Shown here piece after piece: positions 43,875-52,012 of a stretch of 64,000 nt of DNA. Where the stretch lies: assembly GCF_003385595.1 (NCBI RefSeq), contig NZ_QNUE01000005.1, positions 62,001-126,000 on the forward strand, written 5' to 3'. The notes beneath the pieces were generated by a model that saw only the letters and a list, made by a program, of their open reading frames with translations, was not told the origin of the DNA and did not search any database. Positions within the stretch are counted from its first letter, which is position 1. Each line of letters begins with the position of its first letter. The translations under genes were made by a program, and so were the position numbers. Source of the DNA: Chryseobacterium flavum (lineage in GTDB: Bacteria > Bacteroidota > Bacteroidia > Flavobacteriales > Weeksellaceae).

Positions 43875-44333
43875 ATGAAAAAATTTTTCATACATATACC
43901 AGCGATAGCATTATGTACTACATTTACTTTGGTTTCCTGTAATTCCTCAAAAAACATCAACACTAATCTTCCAATCGATATTTCGGAAAGACCGGCAGAT
44001 GAGGAAAGTCAGAAATATGACCAGGCACAGCTGGATAGAATAAAGGCGTCCATTGAATCAGAAGTTTCAGGAGAAAAATGTACAGATGCCAGTGAATGGA
44101 CGTTTGCTCCTATGGGGGTAAAATCCTGTGGCGGGCCTCAGCTATACATTGCTTATCCTAAGAAAATTGAAAACTCCATTTTACCCAGAATTAATGAATA
44201 TACAGATAAGGTAAGGGTTTTTAATGAGAAATATAATATTATGTCCGACTGTATGGTGATCATGCCTCCGACTTCACTTAAATGTGTGAATGGAAAAGTA
44301 AGGCTCATTACCGCAGACAATAATTCACAATAA
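43875..44333 (+). CDS. Hypothetical lipoprotein with four conserved-looking Cys
   Basis: 152 residues from ATG 43875 (an ATG three codons earlier is weaker). Signal peptide with lipobox L-V-S-C, Cys22. The mature protein has a pattern E-K-C-T-D-A-S-E-W, then S-C-G-G-P-Q-L-Y-I-A-Y, S-D-C and L-K-C-V-N-G-K: four Cys that could form two disulfides in the periplasm or on the surface. No family name I can give. Single gene between the helicase and a hairpin. Confidence 0.7.
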   Translation: MKKFFIHIPAIALCTTFTLVSCNSSKNINTNLPIDISERPADEESQKYDQAQLDRIKASIESEVSGEKCTDASEWTFAPMGVKSCGGPQLYIAYPKKIENSILPRINEYTDKVRVFNEKYNIMSDCMVIMPPTSLKCVNGKVRLITADNNSQ

Positions 44334-44385
44334 AAAGCAAAGGTTATATATCATTCCGTCAGGAGTTTTTACACAGGGATTGATA

Positions 44386-44417
44386 TACAAAACTCCATCA
44401 TATGATGGAGTTTTGTA
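44386..44417. terminator. Bidirectional terminator, lipoprotein / gamma-carbonic anhydrase
   Basis: Perfect 15-bp inverted repeat TACAAAACTCCATCA / TGATGGAGTTTTGTA around TA. Confidence 0.85.
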
Positions 44418-44452
44418 GTATAATATTATATTGAAACAATATCAATGGCAGA

Positions 44453-44989
44453 CTATAATTCGTAATCTTTCACATTTTCCTTGTACCACGAAGAATATTT
44501 CACATAATTATCAGCAATCCTGTTAACTTCACCTTCCAGTAACTGAGCATTGATATCTTTTATCTTTTTAGCGGGAACACCTCCCCAGACTTCTCCGGAT
44601 TTAATATGAGTTCCCTGAGTAACTACAGATCCGGCTCCTACAATAGAGTTTTCTTCCACCAAACAATCATCCATAACAATGGCTCCCATTCCTATCAATA
44701 CATTGTCTTTAATCGTACATCCGTGAACAATCGCGTTATGCCCTATTGAAACATTATTTCCAATATTCAGCGGATGTTTCTGGTACGTACAGTGCAGCAT
44801 TGCGTTATCCTGAACATTTACCTTATCCCCCATTTTAATATAATGTACGTCACCCCTGATCACTGCATTATACCAGACACTACAATCTCTTCCCATTGTA
44901 ACGTCCCCGATAATTGTAGCTGTTTCTGCTAAAAAAGTATTTTCTCCAATCTGTGGTGTTTTTCCTAAAAGTTTTTTTATAAGTGCCAT
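44453..44989 (-). CDS. Gamma-carbonic-anhydrase-family protein
   Basis: 178 residues, left-handed beta-helix of hexapeptide repeats (I-G-D-V-T-M-G, V-S-I-G-H-N-A-I-V-H-G). The three metal His are present: one in L-H-C-T-Y (after N-A-M), and two in I-G-H-N-A-I-V-H-G. It thus could hydrate CO2 as a trimer, but many such proteins (YrdA type) have weak or no measured activity. Single gene. Confidence 0.88.
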   Translation of the reverse strand: MALIKKLLGKTPQIGENTFLAETATIIGDVTMGRDCSVWYNAVIRGDVHYIKMGDKVNVQDNAMLHCTYQKHPLNIGNNVSIGHNAIVHGCTIKDNVLIGMGAIVMDDCLVEENSIVGAGSVVTQGTHIKSGEVWGGVPAKKIKDINAQLLEGEVNRIADNYVKYSSWYKENVKDYEL

Positions 44990-45123
44990 AATATTAATTT
45001 GAAATTCGAAAATGAGCCAATTTGAGAATGATATGTACTATTATAATTTCAGGTATCTAACTTCTAAATTACAGCGATAGCAAAAATCTAACTCTCTGTC
45101 TTCAGCTTCTGACTTCTAATGCG

Positions 45124-45131
45124 TATTTTTG
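45124..45131 (+). promoter_or_regulatory. TAnnTTTG -7 box for the Nfu operon
   Basis: TATTTTTG, 21 nt before the ATG at 45153. It overlaps the TTG at 45129, which rules out that longer start. Confidence 0.55.
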
Positions 45132-45152
45132 TATCTCAAATTTAACGAAAAA

Positions 45153-46031
45153 ATGCGTACCATACTTATAGAACCAACCGAAAATCCAAAAGTAATGAAG
45201 TTTGTAGCAGACTACAATCTCATTCCCGGATCTTTGGAGCTGGACAGAAACTCAGATATTTCGGAAATTCCTTTAGCACAGGAGCTTTTTAATTATCCGT
45301 TCGTAGAAAGGATTTTCATTACGGCTAATTTTGTTGCCGTAGCTAAGCAGGACACCATAGAATGGGAACATGTGGCAGAAAGTCTGAAAAATGTTATTGA
45401 GGATGAATTACTGGCAAATCCCAGAATTTACCTTCAGAAGAAAAAAGAAATGTATCAGATTTATGCAGAAATGACTCCTAATCCAAATGTAATGAAATTT
45501 GTTTCAAATAAATTACTGATGGATGGTTTTGTAGAGGTAAAATCGAGAGAAACAGCGAGAGACGTTCCTTTGGCACAAGCCATTTTTAAGGAATTTGATT
45601 TTGCAACAGAAGTTTTTATTTCAGATAATTTTGTGGCAGTTACCAGAGATAATTCTGTAGAATGGCACCAGGTAATGATGACTGTTCGGGCACTTATTGC
45701 CGATTATCTGCAAAACGGAGGTGAAATATCAAAGGTAGAGCCTCAAAAACATGAAAATCCTGTTGAAAAAATCATCAACAGGGATTATACAGAAGATGAG
45801 CAGAAAATTTCTGACATCTTAAATGAATATGTTGCTCCTGCAGTGGAAAATGATGGAGGAAAGATTTCTTTAATGGAATATGATCAGGAAAATAAAACTG
45901 CAAAAATGCTTCTGCAAGGTGCATGCTCAGGCTGCCCAAGTTCTACAGCTACTTTGAAGAACGGAATTGAAAATATTTTAAAACAATTCGTTCCGGAACT
46001 GGTAGAAAGAGTAGAAGCAGTAAACGGATAA
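45153..46031 (+). CDS. NifU/Nfu-family Fe-S scaffold with doubled N-terminal domain
   Basis: 292 residues. Two tandem Nfu-N domains (about 1-85 and 100-185), seen from repeated motifs: T-E-N-P-K-V-M-K-F-V and T-P-N-P-N-V-M-K-F-V; I-P-L-A-Q-E-L-F and V-P-L-A-Q-A-I-F; I-T-A-N-F-V-A-V and I-S-D-N-F-V-A-V. The NifU C-terminal domain follows (about 215-290) with the cluster-binding pair G-A-C-S-G-C-P-S-S. It carries [4Fe-4S] clusters to apo-proteins. Starts a run with the flavin reductase (11 nt) and hemH (15 nt). Confidence 0.92.
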   Translation: MRTILIEPTENPKVMKFVADYNLIPGSLELDRNSDISEIPLAQELFNYPFVERIFITANFVAVAKQDTIEWEHVAESLKNVIEDELLANPRIYLQKKKEMYQIYAEMTPNPNVMKFVSNKLLMDGFVEVKSRETARDVPLAQAIFKEFDFATEVFISDNFVAVTRDNSVEWHQVMMTVRALIADYLQNGGEISKVEPQKHENPVEKIINRDYTEDEQKISDILNEYVAPAVENDGGKISLMEYDQENKTAKMLLQGACSGCPSSTATLKNGIENILKQFVPELVERVEAVNG

Positions 46032-46042
46032 AAACATTTGCA

Positions 46043-46570
46043 ATGCCTTCCGGAAAGAAAATTGTCATCATTATTGGAAGTGCTTCTGAGAATTCCAGCA
46101 ATCAGAACCTGATGGAGCAGATAGTGGAAAAAACAGATGAGACAAATTTCCTGATGTATGATGATCTTTCTATTCTTCCTCATTTTGATACCGGGTTAAC
46201 AGATAATAACACTCCGAAAGAGGTTCTGAAAATCAGAGAGGATATTAACAGGTCAGCAGGGGTCATATTTTCCACACCGGAATATATTTTCAGTATCCCG
46301 GGAAGATTAAAAAATCTATTGGAATGGTGTGTCTCTACAACCGTTTTTTCTGAAAAACCGGTTGCTGTGATCACCGCTTCTGCAAGCGGAGAAAAAGGAC
46401 ATGAAGAGTTATTATTGATTTTAAAAACTCTTGGTGCTGTAGCAGATGATAAACATCAGGCATTAATAAAAGGGATAAAAGGCAAATTTGACAGCAATGG
46501 CTTACTGGAAAGTAATACCTTTGCCAAAGTATCAAAATTAGTAACAGATTTTATAACTTCTGTTTCATAA
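46043..46570 (+). CDS. NADPH-dependent FMN reductase-family protein
   Basis: 175 residues, flavodoxin-like fold. N-terminal phosphate-binding loop I-I-G-S-A-S-E-N-S-S-N, the F-S-T-P-E-Y-I-F-S-I-P-G-R-L-K-N-L-L-E-W motif next to the isoalloxazine, and the A-S-A-S-G loop. Reduces FMN or quinones with NAD(P)H; real substrate open. Between an Fe-S carrier and ferrochelatase, where a supply of reductant for iron would make sense (inference). Confidence 0.88.
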   Translation: MPSGKKIVIIIGSASENSSNQNLMEQIVEKTDETNFLMYDDLSILPHFDTGLTDNNTPKEVLKIREDINRSAGVIFSTPEYIFSIPGRLKNLLEWCVSTTVFSEKPVAVITASASGEKGHEELLLILKTLGAVADDKHQALIKGIKGKFDSNGLLESNTFAKVSKLVTDFITSVS

Positions 46571-46585
46571 TTAAAATTTAAAATA

Positions 46586-47614
46586 TTGAATAATAAAGGA
46601 ATTTTACTGGTAAACCTCGGCTCACCAAGGTCAACTTCTGTAAACGACGTAAAGGAATATCTTGATGAATTTTTGATGGATGAAAGAGTGATTGATTATC
46701 GTTGGATCTTTCGTGCTCTTCTTGTACAGGGAATTATTCTGAAAACAAGACCAGCCAAATCTGCTGAAGCGTATAAAACGGTTTGGACAGATCAGGGTTC
46801 ACCACTGATTGTCATTACTGAGCAGATTCAGAAAAAACTGCAGAAAATAGTAGATGTTCCGGTGGAAATCGGGATGAGGTATGCAGAACCAAGTATTGAA
46901 ACCGGTATTCAGAAACTGGTGGATCAGGGAATCACTGAAATTGTTCTTTTTCCTCTATATCCTCAATATGCGATGAGCACAACTGAGACTGTAATTGAAA
47001 AAGCTGAAGAAGTCAGAAAAAAGAAGTTCCCACAGGTGAAGATCAATTATATTCAGCCTTTCTACAACAGGGATATTTACATCAATTGTCTTGCAGAGAG
47101 TATTAAAAAGAAACTTCCAGAAAATTTTGATGCCCTTCAGTTCTCTTACCATGGTGTTCCGGAAAGGCATATTTATAAGACAGACCCTACCAGAACCTGT
47201 AACCTTAATGACTGTTGTTCCCGGGAGGATAATCCAAGTCATCAGTTCTGCTACCGCCACCAATGTTATAAAACGACACAGCTTGTCATCGATAAACTGA
47301 ATTTACCTAAAGAAAAAACAATTGTTTCCTTCCAGTCAAGGTTAGGAAAAGACAAGTGGATTGAGCCTTATACAGACGAAACACTTGAGAGTCTTGGTAA
47401 AAAAGGAATAAAAAACCTGGCCATCGTATGCCCGGCTTTCGTTTCTGACTGTCTTGAAACGCTGGAAGAAATTTCTGTAGAAGGAAAAGAGCAGTTCCTG
47501 CATGGAGGCGGAGAAAATTTCCATTATATCCCATGTCTGAATGATGAAGACCGATGGATTGAAGTCATAAAAATCCTTTGTGAAGAAAAACTGAATGATT
47601 TTTATCTGGTATAA
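46586..47614 (+). CDS. hemH: Ferrochelatase
   Basis: 342 residues. Inserts Fe2+ into protoporphyrin IX, the last step of haem synthesis. N-terminal GILLVNLGSP; active-site His in FSYHGVPERH; Glu in the T-L-E-E-I-S-V-E-G stretch. The region about 207-232 has five Cys (T-C-N-L-N-D-C-C and, 11 residues later, C-Y-R-H-Q-C), which could bind an Fe-S cluster or other metal. No ATG fits: the frame starts with TTG at 46586, just before the family N-terminus, so a TTG start is likely. Confidence 0.93.
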   Translation: MNNKGILLVNLGSPRSTSVNDVKEYLDEFLMDERVIDYRWIFRALLVQGIILKTRPAKSAEAYKTVWTDQGSPLIVITEQIQKKLQKIVDVPVEIGMRYAEPSIETGIQKLVDQGITEIVLFPLYPQYAMSTTETVIEKAEEVRKKKFPQVKINYIQPFYNRDIYINCLAESIKKKLPENFDALQFSYHGVPERHIYKTDPTRTCNLNDCCSREDNPSHQFCYRHQCYKTTQLVIDKLNLPKEKTIVSFQSRLGKDKWIEPYTDETLESLGKKGIKNLAIVCPAFVSDCLETLEEISVEGKEQFLHGGGENFHYIPCLNDEDRWIEVIKILCEEKLNDFYLV

Positions 47615-47632
47615 TTATTTAATTTATATAAC

Positions 47633-47661
47633 AAAGGCCACAAGAAGTTCTTGTGGCCTTT
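47633..47661. terminator. Bidirectional terminator hemH / M4 protease
   Basis: Perfect 13-bp stem AAAGGCCACAAGA / TCTTGTGGCCTTT with loop AGT. Confidence 0.87.
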
Positions 47662-47690
47662 AACTGAAATATATTAAGACTTGATTTGGT

Positions 47691-49643
47691 TTATTTTTTA
47701 ATCAGATTTCCTGCTTTCTGTCCGTTTACCATCACCACATATACTCCCGGAAGTATATTGGAAGGAAGCTGAACATCCACTTTATTGGTACCTTCTGTCA
47801 GAGTAACCTTTTCAGAAATTTCTCTCTTTCCTGTTAAACTTACCAGCTCTATGGTGCCTTTTCCGGCATGGCCTTCAAAAACCACGGTAAATCTGTCTGT
47901 TGCAGGGTTCGGACTTATTGTATAAAGCGGCGTATCTGCTGCCACAACTTTTCCTGCCGGAGAAGTTCCTCCTCCAACACCTACCGCATTCCATGCATTG
48001 GTAACCTGAATTACTTCATTACTGCCTGCGCCGTATAAATCAGCAGCAGCCTGAAGAGAATAAGTTCTGGCAGCGGCATAAGTGGATGTAGAAGTAAGAT
48101 AGCTGGTTAAAGTTCTGTAAGCAATCGCTCCGGCTTTATCCAGTCCGATCCCGGAAACATTATAGGCAAATCCTTTATCATTGGTTCCTGAACCTCCCGT
48201 TACCAATAAATAATACCAGAAATTAAGAACTCCTGAATTGGTATGTACCCCACAATAGTCATTGGACTGACTAGGCGTTACGCAACCTGAAGTAGTAGTT
48301 GTTTTCCAATAGGTTCCCATATAAGTATCCGGCTGACCATAAGCATTAGGATTCGCCATATTTCTGATCACATAATTGAAATCTTCTCCTAATGTCCAGC
48401 TTGCCTGACTAGGCCTTGCCCACCTTTCTATCGTATTTCCAAAAATATCCGAGAACCCTTCATTCAATGCGCCCGGCTCTCTTTGATATACCAGGTTAGC
48501 AGTTTTGGAAGTCATCCCGTGTGTAATTTCGTGACCACAAACATCAAGAGCTGTTAATGGCTTGCCTCCGTTTGTTGTAGAGCTTCCATCACCATAAGTC
48601 ATTCTAGAACCGTCCCAGAATGCATTAAAATAATTGGTTGAATAATGAACGTAGGATTTTATCGCAAAGTTATTGTTATCAATACTTTTTCTACCGAATT
48701 TTGTATAATAATAATCCAATGTCATTTCAGCTCCCCAATGAGCATCCGTAGCGTACTGATCTTTATTGGTATTAACATTATTCCATACATTATCCGCATC
48801 TGTAAAGTCTACTGCAGCCGAATAGCTGGTACCTTTTTTCAGATTATAGGTCTCCACCGATGTTCCTCCATTCCTTCCTGTTTCCCGTAAACGGTAGCTT
48901 CCGTTGTATGAATCCGCAACAATATTTCTTGTGCCGCTATAGCCAGTTGTAGCTGTACCCGGAGTATTTACCTCATGGATGATGGCATCAATTCCCAAAA
49001 CTTTTCCGTTTTTGGCATCTACGAAAACATATTGTCTGCTAAGTGGCTTTTCAGCATAAATATCAAATTTATAGGCCAGTTTTAAATCGTTTAATTTATC
49101 ATCCGTAGGATCTGAATAGTACACTAATTCTCCTTTTGGGGCAAAACTTGCGTTTACATTATTTACTTCTTTCTTAATAAAATCTTCTTCTTCTTTATTC
49201 TGCCATTTATAAGATTCAGCACTTACAAATGATAAAGCATTTTGTAATGCTATACTCTCGGAAATATTGGCTTTCTTTTCAATTCCTGCCGGTATTTTAA
49301 GGATCCATTTTCCTGTCTGCCCAACTATTTTACCGCTTTTAGTCTGTACAGCCATCATTCCATATTCCACAGGAATATCATTGATAATTTGCTGGAACCT
49401 ATGGGTTTCAAAACCCAGCTTATCCTTTTCCACACCCAGGTTACGTCCCTGTCCTTCAGAAAGCCTCTGGGAAGATTCATCAAATAAAACAGGTCTTCCT
49501 TTAAAATCAGGACCGTTTTTATCGAATCTCATAAACTCTGTGTGCAATCCGTCTTTACCCGGAACTAATTTTGAAGGTGTATTCTGTCCAAAAACAAAAA
49601 AACTGGCAGCAATACCTGCCACTAAAATAAACTTTGCTTTCAT
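47691..49643 (-). CDS. Secreted M4 (thermolysin-like) metalloprotease with T9SS sorting domain
   Basis: 650 residues. Signal peptide 1-19 (F-F-V-F-G-Q). FTP/PepSY propeptide about 30-230, then the peptidase M4 domain about 240-560: zinc motif CGHEITHGMT (two His and the catalytic Glu), the third ligand Glu in GALNEGFSDIFG, and the late His in Y-C-G-V-H-T-N-S-G-V-L-N. The last 75 residues are a T9SS type A domain (S-P-N-P-A-T-D-R, L-P-G-V-Y-V-V-M-V, final L-I-K-K). Made as an inactive precursor and released or surface-bound through the type IX system; a nutrient-scavenging or virulence protease. Confidence 0.94.
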   Translation of the reverse strand: MKAKFILVAGIAASFFVFGQNTPSKLVPGKDGLHTEFMRFDKNGPDFKGRPVLFDESSQRLSEGQGRNLGVEKDKLGFETHRFQQIINDIPVEYGMMAVQTKSGKIVGQTGKWILKIPAGIEKKANISESIALQNALSFVSAESYKWQNKEEEDFIKKEVNNVNASFAPKGELVYYSDPTDDKLNDLKLAYKFDIYAEKPLSRQYVFVDAKNGKVLGIDAIIHEVNTPGTATTGYSGTRNIVADSYNGSYRLRETGRNGGTSVETYNLKKGTSYSAAVDFTDADNVWNNVNTNKDQYATDAHWGAEMTLDYYYTKFGRKSIDNNNFAIKSYVHYSTNYFNAFWDGSRMTYGDGSSTTNGGKPLTALDVCGHEITHGMTSKTANLVYQREPGALNEGFSDIFGNTIERWARPSQASWTLGEDFNYVIRNMANPNAYGQPDTYMGTYWKTTTTSGCVTPSQSNDYCGVHTNSGVLNFWYYLLVTGGSGTNDKGFAYNVSGIGLDKAGAIAYRTLTSYLTSTSTYAAARTYSLQAAADLYGAGSNEVIQVTNAWNAVGVGGGTSPAGKVVAADTPLYTISPNPATDRFTVVFEGHAGKGTIELVSLTGKREISEKVTLTEGTNKVDVQLPSNILPGVYVVMVNGQKAGNLIKK

Positions 49644-49666
49644 AATAATATTTGTTAAATGTGAAG

Positions 49667-49674
49667 CAAATCTA
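49667..49674 (-). promoter_or_regulatory. TAnnTTTG -7 box for the M4 protease
   Basis: Minus-strand TAGATTTG, 23 nt before the ATG at 49643. Confidence 0.5.
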
Positions 49675-49926
49675 TAATTTTTTCACAATAATAACCTATT
49701 TTGAATGAAAAAAATTTAATTGATATTATAAATCATTAAACAAACCATAATAACGATTTTAAAGAGAATAAAATTTATCAATCATATTTTTATACGTTAA
49801 AATAAATTAGGTTTATAATTTTAATCGGAATCATTATTTTGTGAATTAAAATTTTTTATTTATGCAAAGCTTACTATTCATACCTTCATCAATTGCCAAA
49901 CACAGCATTAAGAATTACAAAAAAAT
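49675..49926. other. A/T-rich intergenic DNA
   Basis: Upstream region of the M4 protease, very A/T-rich. I see no gene, tRNA or repeat. A 34-codon frame from 49862 runs through the terminator that follows and is not supported. Confidence 0.5.
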
Positions 49927-49959
49927 AAAAGGGATCATCTCTGAAGACATCCCTTTTTT
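49927..49959 (-). terminator. Terminator after the T9SS plug gene
   Basis: Stem AAAAGGGAT / ATCCCTTTT with a 13-nt loop; 48 nt after the minus-strand stop at 50008. Confidence 0.7.
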
Positions 49960-50007
49960 AAATTAAAATCTATACGGATTATAAATTTGTGAGCATGCAG
50001 GCAAAAT

Positions 50008-51228
50008 TTATTTTTTATTTCCTACAGGAGTCCGGAATTCACCATATCCCATCAGGCCATCATAATTTCTTCCGAAAGGAGTATAGTATAAAAAAGCCTG
50101 ATACAGGTTTTCAGTCTGCCAGAAATTCCCATTTACTTCACCAAAATTTAATGATCCGTCACTCTCTTTTGTAGCCAGAACATAGTTATAAAAACCTTGC
50201 TTCAGGAATATTTTAGCAACATATTGTTTACTGGCAGCATCATATTGCATCTGATTTTCTTTACCTGGCTTAAAACCGTTAAATCCTCCCAGAATATAAA
50301 TCTCTTTTTCTACAGGATCTGAATCCAGATAAAAATGTACCCATGAATAATCCGCCTCTCTTTCGGCCTCTCTCTCTCTTCCCAGGTCATTCCGTCTGTA
50401 ATACCATGCTCCGTTCACGTCAGGCTGATACTGATAATTTAAAGGAAAGGCCCAGACAGGATGCAAATAAGTCTGGTTTACTCCATCCTTCACTTCCACT
50501 GCACGAACCATATCCGCAGGAGTATTCATATTCTTATTATCAAAATAATAGAATTCATTATCTCCCGGAAAGGTAAGGTTCATCTGCTGAAATAACAGCT
50601 GATTTCCCGAAACAGAGCTTGGCTTCAGATTGGAAATAACAACATTCGGATTGTTATTCTGCATTACGTTCAATGTCATGGAATTCACATTCGAGGAAAG
50701 ATCCCCGCCTTTCGAAACAGCTTTTACCTCTACTCTCTGATTAACATTAGGGTTTTTCGCGTCTGCTATTCTTGATATATTCAATCCCAGAGATGCGGCA
50801 TCTTCCACCAGATAAAACCTTCTCTTAAAAAGAGGTCTATCTGCAGAATCCTTATAAACGATAAGCTCAAAGTTTCCGGAGATTTTCGGCTGTATTTTAT
50901 CATTTGGAAATGTCAGCTTATAATGGGTATAAGGCTGCAAAGTATTGAAAGAATACTGAAACTGATCAAGAAGTCCATTCATGCTTCCATTGGCAATCTC
51001 TGTAAAAAACAGGTTATCATCATTCCAGTTTCTGTCATAATGTTTAATCGTATACCGGTATATCTCACTGGCATTAGTAAGGTCATCGAAGCTCAAAATC
51101 AATTGTTCCCCGAACTTAATTACGGGAGTTTCGTCATTTGTCTGTGGGTTAAACAACTGTATGCTCTGGATATTTTGTCCATACACCAACCCACCCAAAG
51201 AAAGTAAAAGTATTCGCAATGTTTTCAT
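50008..51228 (-). CDS. Type IX secretion system plug protein (former DUF5103)
   Basis: 406 residues. Signal peptide 1-17 (G-L-V-Y-G-Q). Beta-rich, with the DUF5103 pattern: an N-terminal domain with Y-x-Y-T-I-K-H-Y-D-R-N-W and N-T-L-Q-P-Y-T-H-Y-K-L-T-F-P-N, and a C-terminal domain with Y-R-R-N-D, V-H-F-Y-L-D and Y-I-L-G-G-F-N-G-F. Members of this family (PF17116) are the Plug that closes the SprA translocon of the F. johnsoniae T9SS from the periplasmic side. It fits the three T9SS cargo proteins in the window. Not in an operon with other T9SS genes. Confidence 0.85.
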   Translation of the reverse strand: MKTLRILLLSLGGLVYGQNIQSIQLFNPQTNDETPVIKFGEQLILSFDDLTNASEIYRYTIKHYDRNWNDDNLFFTEIANGSMNGLLDQFQYSFNTLQPYTHYKLTFPNDKIQPKISGNFELIVYKDSADRPLFKRRFYLVEDAASLGLNISRIADAKNPNVNQRVEVKAVSKGGDLSSNVNSMTLNVMQNNNPNVVISNLKPSSVSGNQLLFQQMNLTFPGDNEFYYFDNKNMNTPADMVRAVEVKDGVNQTYLHPVWAFPLNYQYQPDVNGAWYYRRNDLGREREAEREADYSWVHFYLDSDPVEKEIYILGGFNGFKPGKENQMQYDAASKQYVAKIFLKQGFYNYVLATKESDGSLNFGEVNGNFWQTENLYQAFLYYTPFGRNYDGLMGYGEFRTPVGNKK

Positions 51229-51272
51229 TATGACGAAGATAACGAAAAATAGCCATTTTCTTAATAATATTG

Positions 51273-51280
51273 TATTTTTG
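51273..51280 (+). promoter_or_regulatory. TAnnTTTG -7 box for the MBL hydrolase
   Basis: TATTTTTG, 16 nt before the ATG at 51296. Confidence 0.5.
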
Positions 51281-51295
51281 AAATAAAAAATTAAA

Positions 51296-51934
51296 ATGCT
51301 TCAGATCCAAGGTTTCGTATTCAATTTTGCAAGCGAAAACACATACATTCTCTACAATGAAAATAAAAATGCCTGGTTAATTGATCCGGGGAATATGAAT
51401 GAACAGGAAACCAGAGCCATAGATCTTTTTATTACTGAAAAGGGATTACATATTCGGAACATCCTTTTAACTCATGCCCACATTGACCATGTTATGGGGT
51501 TGCAATGGGCATTTGATACGTTTAAAGTTCCGGTTAAAATGCATCAGGAAGACCAGGAAGTTTTAGATATGCTTCAGGCGAGTGGTATAAGATTCGGGAT
51601 GAAAATAGATCCCGTAAAAGTGGATATAGAGTACGTAAAAGAGGGTGATGAGATGGAACTTGATGGCGAAAAATTTAAGATTTATCATGTACCGGGCCAC
51701 TCTCCCGGAAGTGTGGTTTATCATAACGAAGAACAGAAATTCATGATTTCAGGCGATGTTCTTTTTGAAGGAAGCATCGGAAGAACAGATTTATATAAAG
51801 GTAATTATGATCAACTGATTAATGGTATTAAATCTAAGCTTTTTATTCTGGATGATGATACCCAGGTTTTCTCAGGGCATGGAAATCCCACTACCATAGG
51901 ATTTGAGAAGCAGTATAATCCGTTTTTGAAATAG
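51296..51934 (+). CDS. MBL-fold metallo-hydrolase (glyoxalase II-like)
   Basis: 212 residues. Metallo-beta-lactamase fold with the two-metal site: T-H-A-H-I-D-H, then H in P-G-H-S-P-G, the bridging Asp in S-G-D-V-L, and the last His in F-S-G-H-G-N-P-T. It is the short form, related to the glyoxalase II/YcbL group, which hydrolyses S-lactoyl-glutathione or other thioesters. Substrate not shown; this phylum generally uses thiols other than glutathione. Single gene. Confidence 0.88.
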   Translation: MLQIQGFVFNFASENTYILYNENKNAWLIDPGNMNEQETRAIDLFITEKGLHIRNILLTHAHIDHVMGLQWAFDTFKVPVKMHQEDQEVLDMLQASGIRFGMKIDPVKVDIEYVKEGDEMELDGEKFKIYHVPGHSPGSVVYHNEEQKFMISGDVLFEGSIGRTDLYKGNYDQLINGIKSKLFILDDDTQVFSGHGNPTTIGFEKQYNPFLK

Positions 51935-51961
51935 TTACTTCTGTTTGAAAATATTAAAAAT

Positions 51962-51994
51962 AACAAAACCATCAGTATTCCTGATGGTTTTGTT
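51962..51994. terminator. Bidirectional terminator MBL / TonB receptor
   Basis: 14-bp stem AACAAAACCATCAG / CTGATGGTTTTGTT, loop TATTC. Confidence 0.87.
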
Positions 51995-52012
51995 GTTATA
52001 AAGAAATAGAAT

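Noticed and set aside
49862..49966. 34-codon ORF downstream of the plug gene
   Set aside because: Runs through the hairpin terminator at 49927-49959, no promoter, no recognisable sequence.
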